Positions 50,639 to 60,105 of a stretch of DNA of 64,000 bases are shown here, piece by piece. The stretch spans positions 1 to 64,000 of the forward strand of contig CBDICG010000001.1 of the NCBI GenBank assembly GCA_965277275.1, in the 5' to 3' direction. The notes below the pieces were generated by a model that searched no databases, was not told the origin of the DNA, and saw only the letters and a program-made list of their open reading frames with translations. The stretch's first letter is position 1. Each line of letters starts with the position of its first letter. The position numbers and the translations under genes were made by a program. Origin of the DNA: HLUCCA09 sp965277275 (GTDB lineage: Bacteria > Pseudomonadota > Alphaproteobacteria > Rhodobacterales > Rhodobacteraceae).

Positions 50639-52012
50639 TCAGTCTTGCGGCACAACTTTGCCTGGGTTCAGCAACCCATTGGGATCCAGCGCTTTTTTCA
50701 CCGCGCCCATGACACCCCAGGCCGCGCCGTGCTCGGCCTCCATGTGGCCGAGCTTCCCCATGCCGACGCCATGCTCGCCGGTGACGGTGCCGCCGAGGCG
50801 CAGGGCGCGCTCCGCCATGCGCTTGGCGAGAGCGTGGGCGGTTGCGATCTCGTCGGTGCTCTCGGGATCGACCAGCAGGGCGGCATGTACGTTGCCGTCG
50901 CCGACATGGCCGACGAGCGGGCCGGGGATGCCGGACGCGGCGATGTCGGCCCGGGTTTCGGCGATGGCCTCGGCCAGATGGGAGATCGGGACGCAGAGAT
51001 CCGTGACGATCGCGCGGCAGCCGGGGCGCGTCTTGAGAAGGGTCCAGTAGAGCCCGTGGCGGACCCGCCAGAGCCGCGTGCGCTCTTCGGGCAGGGTGGA
51101 CCAAACGTAGCCTTCGGCGCCGTATTCGGCCGCGATTTCGCCGAAACGCTCCGCCTGTTCAGCGACGGCGCCCTCGGTGCCGTGGAACTCCACCAGCAGG
51201 TGCGGCGCCTCGGGCAGACCCATCTGGTCGAACGCGTTCGCCGCGGCGACGCTTTCGGCGTCGATGTATTCGATGCGGGCGGGGGTGAGGCCATACTGGA
51301 TGCAGGCGATGACGGTGTCGATCGCCGCTGCGTCATTCGGGAAGGCGCATGTCGCGGCGGAGGTCGATTCGGGCTGGCCGCGGAGGCGCAGCGTCAATTC
51401 CGTGATCAGCCCCAGCGTGCCTTCGGAGCCCACGAAGAGCCCGGTCAGATCGTAGCCGGAGGCGGACTTGCGCGCGCGGGAGCCGGTGTGGATGACCTCG
51501 CCGGAGGCCAGCACGACCTCAAGCCCCAGAACCTGCTCGCGGATCGTGCCATAGCGCACGGCGGTCGTGCCGGAGGCGCGTGTGGCCGCCATGCCGCCAA
51601 GCGTGGCATCGGCGCCGGGATCGACGGGAAACATCAGCCCGGTGGCGCGCAGCGCGTCGTTCAGGCCGGTGCGGGTGAGCCCGGGCTGGACGGTGCAGTC
51701 CATGTCGTCCTGGCTGATGCGGAGCACCTTGTTCATGCGGGTGAAGTCCATCACGAGGCCGCCCTCGGTGGCGAGCGCGTGACCTTCAAGCGACGTGCCC
51801 GCGCCCCAGCCCACGATGGGCACGCCCCGCGCGGCGCAGGCGCGCACGATTTCGGACACTTCGGCTGTGCTCTCAGGGTAGGCGACGGCGTCGGGAAGGA
51901 TCAGCGGGAAGTGGCTTTCGTTCCGTCCGTGCTGATCGCGTTCGCCCGAGGACGTCAGCAGGCGCGGGCCGAGATCGTTTGCGAGCGCGGCGATTGCCTC
52001 ATGCCGGGTCAT
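50639..52012 (-). CDS. FAD-linked oxidase (D-lactate / glycolate oxidase GlcD type)
   Basis: A 457-residue flavoprotein of the FAD_binding_4 plus FAD-oxidase C family. Seen: N-terminal FAD half with VPIVGWGAGTSLEGHAL, DPGADATLGGMAATRASGT and LFVGSEGTLGLITELTLRL, and C-terminal half with GHVGDGNVHAALLVDP and TVTGEHGVGMGKLG, the usual flavin/metal-side motifs, ending LDPNGLLNPGKV. The ATG has GGGAGGG nine bases upstream. Substrate is a 2-hydroxy acid by family, most likely D-lactate; no glcE/glcF neighbour is present. Convergent with recN, divergent from the ClC gene. Confidence 0.9.
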   Translation of the reverse strand: MTRHEAIAALANDLGPRLLTSSGERDQHGRNESHFPLILPDAVAYPESTAEVSEIVRACAARGVPIVGWGAGTSLEGHALATEGGLVMDFTRMNKVLRISQDDMDCTVQPGLTRTGLNDALRATGLMFPVDPGADATLGGMAATRASGTTAVRYGTIREQVLGLEVVLASGEVIHTGSRARKSASGYDLTGLFVGSEGTLGLITELTLRLRGQPESTSAATCAFPNDAAAIDTVIACIQYGLTPARIEYIDAESVAAANAFDQMGLPEAPHLLVEFHGTEGAVAEQAERFGEIAAEYGAEGYVWSTLPEERTRLWRVRHGLYWTLLKTRPGCRAIVTDLCVPISHLAEAIAETRADIAASGIPGPLVGHVGDGNVHAALLVDPESTDEIATAHALAKRMAERALRLGGTVTGEHGVGMGKLGHMEAEHGAAWGVMGAVKKALDPNGLLNPGKVVPQD

Positions 52013-52245
52013 CTGGCTGCCCTCCCTGTGGCGTGGTGCGCGACCATAGCGCGGGGCGGCAGGGGGAGAAAGCCGCCCCGCGCCGCAGAAAACGCGCCAC
52101 ATGCGGCAATTCTCGGGGGCAGGGCCGCTTGGACATGGATTGGCGGCATGCAAGACTGCGCGGAGGGGCAGATGTGGCGCCGGTGCGACCGGGCAGGCAG
52201 GCGGGATGCGGGGCATCCGCGCTGCGACAGTGATCGAGAGGGGAC

Positions 52246-54027
52246 GTGACCAAGAGCGCGAAAGACGGCGTCTCGACCGAGGCCGCCCCACAGGATGCGC
52301 GGCGCCGTTCGGCGGCCGGCATTACGCGCGGCGCGCGCAAGGTCGGGCGCAAGACGATCCGGCGCAGGCTGCCAACGTTTTCGGACGCGCTGGCGGGAGT
52401 TCGGAAAGCTTTCGTGACGATCCGGGACAGGGGCCCGTGGCAGCTTCGGTTCTGGTTTCTCGCGCTCGCGGTCGGGATCGCGGCGGGAACGGCGGCGGTG
52501 CTCTTCCGGCTGGGGATCACGTGGGTTCAGGGGACGGTTTACGGCGCGCCGGATATTCGCATGATCCACTCCTGGGCGGCGACGCTGCCGTGGTGGATGC
52601 TCGTCCTGATCCCAACCTGTGGCGGGCTCGTCGTCGGGCTGATCCTGCATCGCTTCACCGAGGACGGGCGGGTTCATTCGGTGGCCGATGTCATCGAGGG
52701 GGCCGCCCTGAGGGACGGGCGCATGGAGCAGCGTTCGGGGATTGCCTCGGCGGCGGCCTCGCTGATCACGCTGTCGACAGGGGGCTCGACGGGCCGTGAA
52801 GGGCCGGTCGTGCATATCGCGGCGCTGATCTCCTCTTGGGTGTCGAGCCGGATCAAGGCGGACGGCATCACGGCGCGCGATCTTCTGGGCTGTGCGGTGG
52901 CGGCGGCCGTTTCGGCCAGTTTCAACGCGCCGATCGCGGGCACGCTCTTTGCGCTGGAGGTGGTGCTGCGGCATTACGCGGTGCATGCCTTTGCGCCGAT
53001 CGTGATCGCGTCGGTCTCTGGCGCCGTGATCTCGCGCATCGTCTTTGGCGATATCGCGGAATTCGACGTGACGGGGGTGGAGAGCTTTGCCTTCTACGTC
53101 GAGCTTCCGGCCTTCCTGCTGCTGGGATTGATCTGCGGGCTCGTGGCGACGGCAATGATGCGGGCGATTTTCTGGACAGAGGATTTCGGCAATGCCGTCC
53201 AGGCGCGGACAGGCATGCCGCGCTGGCTGCGGCCGGCGATTTCGGGCGCGTTGCTCGGGCTTTTGGCGATCTGGTTTCCGCATATCATCGGCGTCGGCTA
53301 CGAGACGACGATCATGGCGCTGATGGGCGGGCTCGATTTCTTCGCGGCGGTACTCTTCGTGGTGATCAAGGTGGCGGCGGTGGCGATCACCATGGGCGGG
53401 CGCATGGGGGGCGGGGTGTTTTCCCCGTCGCTGATGGTCGGCGCTCTGACCGGGCTCGCGTTCGGGGTCGTGGCGGTGGGCCTCTTTCCGGAGTTCTCGA
53501 GCTCGCAGACGCTCTATGCGCTGGCCGGGATGGGGGCGCTGGCGGCGGCTGTTCTCGGTGCGCCGATCTCGACGACATTGATCGTTTTCGAGCTGACCGG
53601 AGATTGGCAGACGGGGCTGGCGGTGATGGTGTCGGTGTCGACGTCGACGGCGATTGCCAGCCGCGCGGTGAGCCGCTCTTTCTTCCTGACGCAGCTTGAG
53701 CGGCGCGGGATTCATCTGGCGGCGGGACCGCAGGCGTATCTCTTGTCGATCTTCTCGGCCTCGGTGCTGATGCGGGGGCGTGACAGCCCGCGGGCAGCGT
53801 CCCCGGCGGCCTGCGCGAGCCTGATCGAGCAGGGTATCTGGCTGGAGCCGGACGACACGCTCGAGGTGGCGCTGCCGGTCTTCGAGCGGGAGGGCCACGC
53901 GTTTCTGCCCGTGCTTTCGCGCCCCAGGGAGGGCGAGCCGGAGCTTCTCGGGGCAGTCTTCTACGTCGATGCGCTCTCGGCCTACAACCGGGCCCTCGCC
54001 GCCACGGCCCGCGAAGAGCATTCCTGA
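52246..54027 (+). CDS. ClC-family chloride channel / transporter
   Basis: A 593-residue protein with a basic cytoplasmic N-terminus (about 1-65), the membrane ClC domain and a C-terminal cytosolic part resembling a CBS region (about 515-585). Seen: selectivity motif GSTGREGP at 180-187 with the gating glutamate E185, GGRMGGGVFSPSLMVGAL for the second anion motif, and ALAAAVLGAPISTTLIVFELTGD. The gating glutamate is intact, compatible with either a channel or a Cl-/H+ exchanger. It starts with GTG after GAGAGGGGAC. Confidence 0.94.
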   Translation: MTKSAKDGVSTEAAPQDARRRSAAGITRGARKVGRKTIRRRLPTFSDALAGVRKAFVTIRDRGPWQLRFWFLALAVGIAAGTAAVLFRLGITWVQGTVYGAPDIRMIHSWAATLPWWMLVLIPTCGGLVVGLILHRFTEDGRVHSVADVIEGAALRDGRMEQRSGIASAAASLITLSTGGSTGREGPVVHIAALISSWVSSRIKADGITARDLLGCAVAAAVSASFNAPIAGTLFALEVVLRHYAVHAFAPIVIASVSGAVISRIVFGDIAEFDVTGVESFAFYVELPAFLLLGLICGLVATAMMRAIFWTEDFGNAVQARTGMPRWLRPAISGALLGLLAIWFPHIIGVGYETTIMALMGGLDFFAAVLFVVIKVAAVAITMGGRMGGGVFSPSLMVGALTGLAFGVVAVGLFPEFSSSQTLYALAGMGALAAAVLGAPISTTLIVFELTGDWQTGLAVMVSVSTSTAIASRAVSRSFFLTQLERRGIHLAAGPQAYLLSIFSASVLMRGRDSPRAASPAACASLIEQGIWLEPDDTLEVALPVFEREGHAFLPVLSRPREGEPELLGAVFYVDALSAYNRALAATAREEHS

Positions 54028-54599
54028 GCCGGGGATTGCGGCGGACGTCCTTGGTGCGGGTGCGGTGCCTTTGTGGGGGCGGGGAAGCGGAGCCGCGGTG
54101 ATCCTGTTCCGGCGGCGTTCCGGAGCGGAGACGGTGGAGTGCGGTATTTATGGGCAAGAAGAAGGGGGAAGGGCGCGCGGCCCGGGGGCCCGTGTTCGGT
54201 GTGGCGGTGTGGGCTTGGCAGTGCGGCGCGTTGGTTTTTCGGGGGGGGGCGGGAGGCTGCGGCCTTTGGCTTCGATGTGGCGGCGGGCGTGGCGCGACCA
54301 GGGCGCGGCCCGGGAGCGGAGGGGGCGGTGCCGCCTGGCTGTCGTCGCTTGCCGGAGTGAACTTCCCCGGCGTGGAGTCTCTCGACAGGCGGGAGCGCCT
54401 TGGCGCCCTCATGGCACGACGATGACCAGGGCAGGCGGATGGTCACGGGAGCACGACGGGGGGATGCCTATTGGCGCGGCGCGTGACGGCGCGCCACTCC
54501 CTCCCCGTGAACGGGGGACAGGTGGTTTGCCGGGACGTGACGGTGCGCCGCCCCTTCGGCACGAAGGAGATCGGGGGCGCGCGGAGGCCGGGGGCGTCG
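54028..54599. other. Long G-rich intergenic region
   Basis: These 572 bases between the ClC gene and the convergent DUF427 gene contain several short open frames on both strands, none resembling a protein and all explained by composition. Visible features are copy 3 of the dispersed GGTATTT element (54143-54164) and a run of nine G (54241-54249) after five T. No terminator was recognised. Confidence 0.5.
54143..54164 (+). repeat. Dispersed GGTATTT...GAAG element, copy 3
   Basis: GGTATTT, five bases, CAAGAAGAAG. One base longer in the spacer than the copies at 37436 and 48582. It lies 116 bases after the ClC stop. Confidence 0.6.
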
Positions 54600-54947
54600 T
54601 CAGATCTGCTCGACGGCGACAGTGTCCGTGCCGGTGTAGAAGGCCAGGTGGCCTTCGATGCGGGCGACGCCTGTCTTCGGGCTTTCGTAGGACCATGCGG
54701 CATCTGGCAGGCGGCGGCTTTTGGTGACGATCGTGTAGTGCGTCGCGTCGCCCATGTGCGGGCTGGTACTGACCTGTTCGCCCGGCTCGAGGAAGGCCAT
54801 GGCGACGTCCGAGCGGGGGAAGTAGATAACGGGCGCGTAGTCGCCCTCCGTCAGTTCCAGCGCGTCGGCGCTCTCGGCAATCACGGCGCCGCCCGCGCGG
54901 ACGGTCCAGGTGCCTTCGGCCTTGGTGATAGAGATATGGTCGGCCAT
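54600..54947 (-). CDS. DUF427 domain protein
   Basis: A 115-residue protein of the DUF427 family: VRAGGAVIAESADALELTEGDYAPVIYFPRSDVAMAFL, then the TxSPHMGDATHY block, and AWSYESPKTGVARIEGHLAFY. These small beta-rich proteins are widespread and of unknown biochemical role. It sits downstream of the aminopeptidase P gene on the same strand with a 95-base gap. Confidence 0.92.
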   Translation of the reverse strand: MADHISITKAEGTWTVRAGGAVIAESADALELTEGDYAPVIYFPRSDVAMAFLEPGEQVSTSPHMGDATHYTIVTKSRRLPDAAWSYESPKTGVARIEGHLAFYTGTDTVAVEQI

Positions 54948-55042
54948 GCTGCTCCCCCTTGGTTCATTGTGCGGCGTTTCGGTTTGTGTCTGGCGGCCCG
55001 TGTGACGGTGCCAGAGGTCGTCGTGATGTCAATCGGGTGTGG

Positions 55043-56839
55043 TCAGAGTGGGAGGGTTGCCTGCCTCAGCCAGTCGGCGGCGGCGCCCTCGAGAAGCGGG
55101 CCGACCCGTGCGGCCACCTCCGCGTGGTAGCTGTCGAGCCAGGCCCGCTCGGCGGTGTCGAGGAGGGAAAGGTCGATCAGACGCCGCTCGATCGGCACCC
55201 ATGTCAGCGTGCGGAAGGCGAGCATGGGGCGGTCGGAATCGCCACTCTCCAGCGCGGGGGCGGGCACCACGTGCACGAGGTTCTCGATGCGGATGCCCCA
55301 GCCTCCGGCGCGGTAGTAGCCCGGCTCGTTGGACAGGATCATCCCCGGCTCGAGGCGAACGTCGGAGACGCGGCTCAGGCGCTGCGGGCCCTCGTGGACA
55401 CAAAGCGCCGCGCCGACGCCGTGCCCGGTGCCGTGGTCATAATCCTGTCCCGCGGCCCAGAGGGCGCGGCGCGCGAGCGCGTCGAGATCGCGGCCCGCGA
55501 GGCCCTCGGGCCAGCGGGCCCGGCTGACGGCGATCATGCCCTTCAGGACACGGGTGAAGGCGGCTGTTTGCTCCGTGCTGGCGGAGCCTGTGTACAAGGT
55601 GCGGGTGATATCGGTCGTGCCATCGGTGTACTGGCCGCCTGAATCGACGAGGACGAGATCGCCGGGGGCGATGCGCGCGTTGGTCTCTTCGGTGACGCGG
55701 TAGTGCACGATGGCGCCATGGGGACCGGCACCGCAGATCGTGTCGAAGCTGATCTCGATGAGCTCGGGCGCGCGGCGGCGCTCCTCTTCGAGCTGGCGGA
55801 CGACGTCGATCTCGGTGAGCGCGCCCTTGGGCACTTCGGCCTCGAACCACGCAAGAAAGCGGCAGAGCGCGGCGGCATCACGCAGGTGTGCGGCTTCCAT
55901 TCCGGCGATCTCGGCGTCGGACTTGCGGGCTTTCGGAAGCTCGCAGGGATCGCTGCCGGTGACCAGATCGGGCAGGGCGCGCGCAACGGCGACAGGGCAG
56001 GTGGCCCGATCGATGCGGACAGGGCCGGTGCATTCGGCAAGCCGCGTCTCGAAGGCATCAAGCGGGTGCAGCGCCACGTCCGCGCCGAGGTGGGTGTGGA
56101 GCGTGTCGGTGATCTTGGCGGGATCGATGAAGAGATCCACCGCCCCGGTCTCGTGCAGGAGGGCGCAGGCGTGGGCGACGGGATTGCAGCGAATGTCCGC
56201 GCCGCGGATGTTCAGAAGCCAGGCGATACTGTCGGGCATCGTCAGCACCGCCGCGGCGTGGCCGGCTTGGCTGAGGTCGGCGGCCAGGGCCTTGCGCTTT
56301 TCCCCGTGGCTGCGGCCTGCGAGCGCTTCGGGATGGACGCGGATCGGCATGGCGGGGGCGTCGGGCTGGTCCGGCCAGATCGCGTCGATCAGGTTCCCCA
56401 CCGCCCGGTAGGTCAGCCCGTGCGCTTCGCCGTGCGTCTCGAGCGCTTCGATCTCCTTGACGGTATGCAGCCACGGATCATAGCCGATCGTGCCCCCGGC
56501 GGAGAGGTTGTGCGAGAGCCAGTCCGCAAGCTTCGTCTTGGGCCAGGCAACGATGCTGAAGGCGCTCGTGTCGACCTGATCGCGCGCCTGCAGCGTGTAG
56601 CGGCCATCGACGAAGAGGCCGGCAACATCGGGCAGCGCGGCCGCGAAACCGGCCGAGCCGGTGAACCCCGTGAGCCAGGCGAGGCGTTCGTCGCGCGGGG
56701 CGACGTATTCGCCCTGGAACATGTCCGCCCTGGGCACGAGGAACCCCGTGACCCCCAGCTCAGCCATGGCGGCGCGCAGCGCAGCAAGGCGCGGCGGGCC
56801 CTGCTCCGGGCGGCTCTGGCTCTCGAAGCCCTGGAACAT
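55043..56839 (-). CDS. Xaa-Pro aminopeptidase (M24B)
   Basis: A 598-residue metallopeptidase of the long, three-domain aminopeptidase P1 type, which removes an N-terminal residue before proline. Seen: two creatinase-like N-terminal domains (about 1-310) and the pita-bread domain with metal ligands D399 and D410 (VDSGGQYTDGTTDITRT), H473 (HGTGHGVGAAL), E505 and E519. All five ligands are present. The start ATG shares one base with the stop of the upstream cobT chelatase gene. Confidence 0.95.
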   Translation of the reverse strand: MFQGFESQSRPEQGPPRLAALRAAMAELGVTGFLVPRADMFQGEYVAPRDERLAWLTGFTGSAGFAAALPDVAGLFVDGRYTLQARDQVDTSAFSIVAWPKTKLADWLSHNLSAGGTIGYDPWLHTVKEIEALETHGEAHGLTYRAVGNLIDAIWPDQPDAPAMPIRVHPEALAGRSHGEKRKALAADLSQAGHAAAVLTMPDSIAWLLNIRGADIRCNPVAHACALLHETGAVDLFIDPAKITDTLHTHLGADVALHPLDAFETRLAECTGPVRIDRATCPVAVARALPDLVTGSDPCELPKARKSDAEIAGMEAAHLRDAAALCRFLAWFEAEVPKGALTEIDVVRQLEEERRRAPELIEISFDTICGAGPHGAIVHYRVTEETNARIAPGDLVLVDSGGQYTDGTTDITRTLYTGSASTEQTAAFTRVLKGMIAVSRARWPEGLAGRDLDALARRALWAAGQDYDHGTGHGVGAALCVHEGPQRLSRVSDVRLEPGMILSNEPGYYRAGGWGIRIENLVHVVPAPALESGDSDRPMLAFRTLTWVPIERRLIDLSLLDTAERAWLDSYHAEVAARVGPLLEGAAADWLRQATLPL

Positions 56840-58746
56840 CAGCGTGTGGCCCGCATCGGCTTGGGGGCGGTGCGGTTCGCGGCGGAAATCCCGCCCCAGC
56901 GGGCGCGGGCGCGGGGATCGCGATCAAAGAGCGAGGCGAGCTGTTCGGTCATGGCGCCGGCGAGCTGCTCGACATCCGTGATCGTGACGGCGCGGTCGTA
57001 ATAGCGCGTCACATCGTGCCCGATGCCGATGGCGAGGAGCTCCACAAGCTTCTTGCGCTCGATCATGCCGATCACGTCGCGGAGGTGTTTTTCGAGGTAA
57101 TTCGAGGGGTTGACGGACAAAGTTGAGTCGTCGACAGGGGCGCCGTCGGAGATCACCATCAGGATCTTGCGTGCCTCTCCCCGGCCCACAACGCGCCGGT
57201 GGGCCCATTCGAGAGCCTCGCCGTCGATGTTTTCCTTCAGCAGGCCCTCTTTCATCATCAGCCCGAGGTTGTCGCGGCTGCGGCGCCAGGGGGCATCGGC
57301 GGATTTGTAGATGATGTGACGCAGGTCATTCAGGCGGCCCGGCGTGGCGGGGCGGCCGTCGGCGAGCCACCGCTCGCGGGCCTGCCCACCCTTCCAGGCG
57401 CGGGTGGTGAAGCCGAGGATCTCGACCTTCACGGCACAGCGCTCCAGCGTGCGGGCGAGCACGTCGGCGCAGATCGCGGCGATGGAGATCGGCCGCCCGC
57501 GCATCGAGCCCGAGTTGTCCAGGAGCAGCGTCACGACGGTATCGCGGAACTCGGTGTCTTTCTCCACCTTGAAGCTCAGCGGCGTCGTCGGGTTGGCGAC
57601 GACACGCGCGAGGCGTCCGGCGTCGAGGATGCCTTCCTCGCGGTCGAACTCCCAGGAGCGGTTCTGCTGCGCCTGCAGGCGGCGCTGAAGCTTGTTGGCC
57701 AGACGGCTGACCGCGCCCTTCAGCGGCTCGAGCTGCTGGTCGAGATAGGCGCGCAGGCGTTCGAGCTCGGCGGGATCGGCCAGCTCGCCGGCATGGATCT
57801 CCTCGTCGAACTCGTCGCAATAGACGGCATAGGTCGGATCGGCCTCGGAATGCGGGGCAGGGGGCGGCGGCTCCAGCGGAGACTCGCCGTCCGGCAGCTC
57901 CTGTTCGTCGGAAAGCTCGGCCTCGGCGGCGTCGTCCATCGACACCTGCGCTTGCGCCGGATCGTCCTGCGTGTCCTGCGACTGCTCGGGGGCGGCGTCG
58001 GCGTCGTCCTCTCCCTCCTGATCCTCGTCGCCGTCCTGGGGGGTCTCCTCCTCCTCGCTGGAGGCTTCCTCGGGGGCGTCCTCATCGTCGATGTCGTCGG
58101 GGTCGTCACCGAGCTGATCGCCATATCCGAGGTCGTCGATGATCTGGCGCGCCATCTTGGCAAAGGCGGCTTGGTCGGCCAGGCAATCCTCCAGGGAGGG
58201 CAGCGTTTCGGCGGCGGACCCTTCGAGGTGCTCGCGCCAGAGGTCGAGCACGTTCTGCGCGCCCGCGGGCAGATCGCGCCCCGTTGCGAGCTGGCGAATG
58301 AGATAGCCCGCGGCAACGGCGAGCGGCGCCTCGGAGGCGGTGTCGATCCGCGCATAGCCGCGCCGTTCGGCCTCGGTGGCGATCTTGGCGTCGATATTGC
58401 CCGCGGTGCCCGGCATCGCGCGCGCGCCCACCGCCTCGCAGCGGGCGGTCTCCATCGCGTCATAGAGATCGCGCGCCATCTGGCCTTGCGGCGCATAGCG
58501 CGCGGCCACGGAATCGTCATGAAACTTGCGGCGCAGCGCGTAGGCATCCGCCGTGCCCCGCGCCAGCAGAACCTCCTCCGGTGTCATCCGGCGCGAGACC
58601 TGCGGCAAGCGCACCTGGTCCGCCGTCATCCCCGGAGGATCGACAGAATATGTCACGCCCAGTTCAGCGTCGTCCGCAAGCACGCGCGTGGCCTCCGCCA
58701 GCGCCTTCTTGAACGGCTCAGAGGGGTTGTCGTTGTCGCGTCGCAT
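56839..58746 (-). CDS. cobT: Cobaltochelatase subunit CobT (aerobic pathway)
   Basis: A 635-residue subunit that with CobS forms the AAA+ motor of the CobN cobalt chelatase inserting cobalt into hydrogenobyrinate diamide. Seen: N-terminal helical part, a very acidic middle (about 207-285), and a C-terminal von Willebrand A domain with the MIDAS motif DNSGSMRG (D410) and later ISDGAPVDDST. The ATG at 58744-58746 follows AGGACGACGG. The usual partner cobS is not next to it, and no cobN is seen here. It shares the name CobT with the unrelated enzyme at 3379. Confidence 0.95.
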   Translation of the reverse strand: MRRDNDNPSEPFKKALAEATRVLADDAELGVTYSVDPPGMTADQVRLPQVSRRMTPEEVLLARGTADAYALRRKFHDDSVAARYAPQGQMARDLYDAMETARCEAVGARAMPGTAGNIDAKIATEAERRGYARIDTASEAPLAVAAGYLIRQLATGRDLPAGAQNVLDLWREHLEGSAAETLPSLEDCLADQAAFAKMARQIIDDLGYGDQLGDDPDDIDDEDAPEEASSEEEETPQDGDEDQEGEDDADAAPEQSQDTQDDPAQAQVSMDDAAEAELSDEQELPDGESPLEPPPPAPHSEADPTYAVYCDEFDEEIHAGELADPAELERLRAYLDQQLEPLKGAVSRLANKLQRRLQAQQNRSWEFDREEGILDAGRLARVVANPTTPLSFKVEKDTEFRDTVVTLLLDNSGSMRGRPISIAAICADVLARTLERCAVKVEILGFTTRAWKGGQARERWLADGRPATPGRLNDLRHIIYKSADAPWRRSRDNLGLMMKEGLLKENIDGEALEWAHRRVVGRGEARKILMVISDGAPVDDSTLSVNPSNYLEKHLRDVIGMIERKKLVELLAIGIGHDVTRYYDRAVTITDVEQLAGAMTEQLASLFDRDPRARARWGGISAANRTAPKPMRATR

Positions 58747-58865
58747 CCGTCGTCCTATCACCCCGAAGTCCCGCCCGAGCCAAACCTAGCGCGCTCCGGG
58801 CCTCCCGGCCATAAGCGCTCTGCCCGCCAGATGCCAGCCTCAGGGCCCCGAAGAGACGCTTGCCC

Positions 58866-58887
58866 CTTCTTTCTGCTTCAAATACGC
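58866..58887 (-). repeat. Dispersed GTATTT...GAAG element, copy 4 (minus strand)
   Basis: Read on the minus strand: GCGTATTT, four bases, CAGAAAGAAG. It lies in the gap between the Ate gene stop and the cobT start, in the same orientation relative to the upstream gene as the other three copies. Confidence 0.5.
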
Positions 58888-58999
58888 AAAATCGCGGCTT
58901 GCCACCCATGCGCCGCCGGATGGCAGGCGTCTCCGCTCGAAGGGTCACCAAACCCATGGCATCCCACGGGCAAAAGCCGCAGTGGATCGGTTCGCCGGG

Positions 59000-59875
59000 T
59001 CAGCCGCGCGGGGCGCGGGTGTCGGGCAGGGTGATCTTGGCCACTTGCTCGGCGATCGGATCGACGGACAGCGGATGGGTTTCCGCGGAGTGCCGTTCGG
59101 GGTCGCCGATATCCTCCCAGCGCCCGTTCTTGTAGATCTCGAGCGCGCTGAAGCTGGCCTTGTAGCCCATCTTCGGCGAGCCGGGCACCCAGTAGCCGAG
59201 ATAGACGTAGGGCAGGCCCGCCGCCCGCGCGATCTCGATGTGGTCGAGGATGATATAGGTGCCCAGGGAGCGTGGCGCGAACGTCGGCTCATAGAACGAG
59301 TAGACCATCGACAGCCCGTCCTCGAGCACGTCCGTCAGGCACACCCCGGCGAGATCGCTGTCCACATGCGACGCCGAGCCGGCCCCGTTGCCGCTCTCCT
59401 GCGATGCGCAGGACATGCCGGGTTCCTGATACTCGACCACGCGTGACCGGACAGGGGTCTCCTCGATCATCGCCGCGAACTCGAAGATGTCCATGTCCGC
59501 CATGCCGCCATCGGCGTGCCGGCTGTCGAGATAGCGGCGGAAGAGGGCGTATTGAAACTCGGTGGCCCAGGGGCTCGTCGCACCGCGTACCATGTGCCTG
59601 TTGCGCTTGATGGTGCGCTTCTGGCTCCGCGACGGGGTGAAGTCGGCCACCCGGATGCGGGCCGAGAGGCAGGCCGCGCAATCCGCGCAGGAGGGCCGGT
59701 AGAGCACGTTTTGTGACCGGCGAAAGCCCTGCTTCGACAGCGTATCGTTCAACGCCTCGGCGTGATCTCCCTGGAGCGCCGTGAACAGCTTCCTCTCCAT
59801 CCGGCCTGCCAGGTACGGGCACGGTTGCGGGGCCGTCACATAAAATTGCGGCGCAATGGGTAGAGTGTGGCGCAT
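59000..59875 (-). CDS. bpt: Aspartate/glutamate leucyltransferase Bpt/Ate
   Basis: A 291-residue N-end-rule transferase that adds leucine from Leu-tRNA to proteins beginning with Asp or Glu, marking them for ClpAP. Seen: FYVTAPQPCPYL at 11-22, RRSQNVLYRPSCADCAACLSARI at 52-73 with the cysteine cluster, SRSQKRTIKRN, GVCLTDVLEDGLSMVYSFYEP, LGTYIILDHIEIA and YLGYWVPGSPKMGYKASF. Residues about 153-174 form a Ser/Gly-rich insertion absent from typical members. The start has no strong ribosome-binding site. Confidence 0.93.
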   Translation of the reverse strand: MRHTLPIAPQFYVTAPQPCPYLAGRMERKLFTALQGDHAEALNDTLSKQGFRRSQNVLYRPSCADCAACLSARIRVADFTPSRSQKRTIKRNRHMVRGATSPWATEFQYALFRRYLDSRHADGGMADMDIFEFAAMIEETPVRSRVVEYQEPGMSCASQESGNGAGSASHVDSDLAGVCLTDVLEDGLSMVYSFYEPTFAPRSLGTYIILDHIEIARAAGLPYVYLGYWVPGSPKMGYKASFSALEIYKNGRWEDIGDPERHSAETHPLSVDPIAEQVAKITLPDTRAPRG

Positions 59876-60105
59876 GGATGAGGGCGTGGTGTGGGCAGCG
59901 TAAGGGCAGACGGGGTCGATTTGGGGCACGCTAGCAGCCACATCCGGGTCCGCCAAGCCCTGCCGGGGCGCGTCTCTCTGCCACGCTGCCTTTCTCCTGT
60001 CTTGCAAGCCGACCGACCCGATTTGCAATGGCGCCGTCTCAGAATGCGAAGGTGGAGAGGGCGCGCCACGAAGCCCGCCTCCGCCGAAGGTGCGCACCGT
60101 GCGCC

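Noticed and set aside
54073..54446. Several overlapping short open frames after the ClC gene
   Set aside because: All are low-complexity products of G-rich DNA on both strands, without start signals or recognisable domains.
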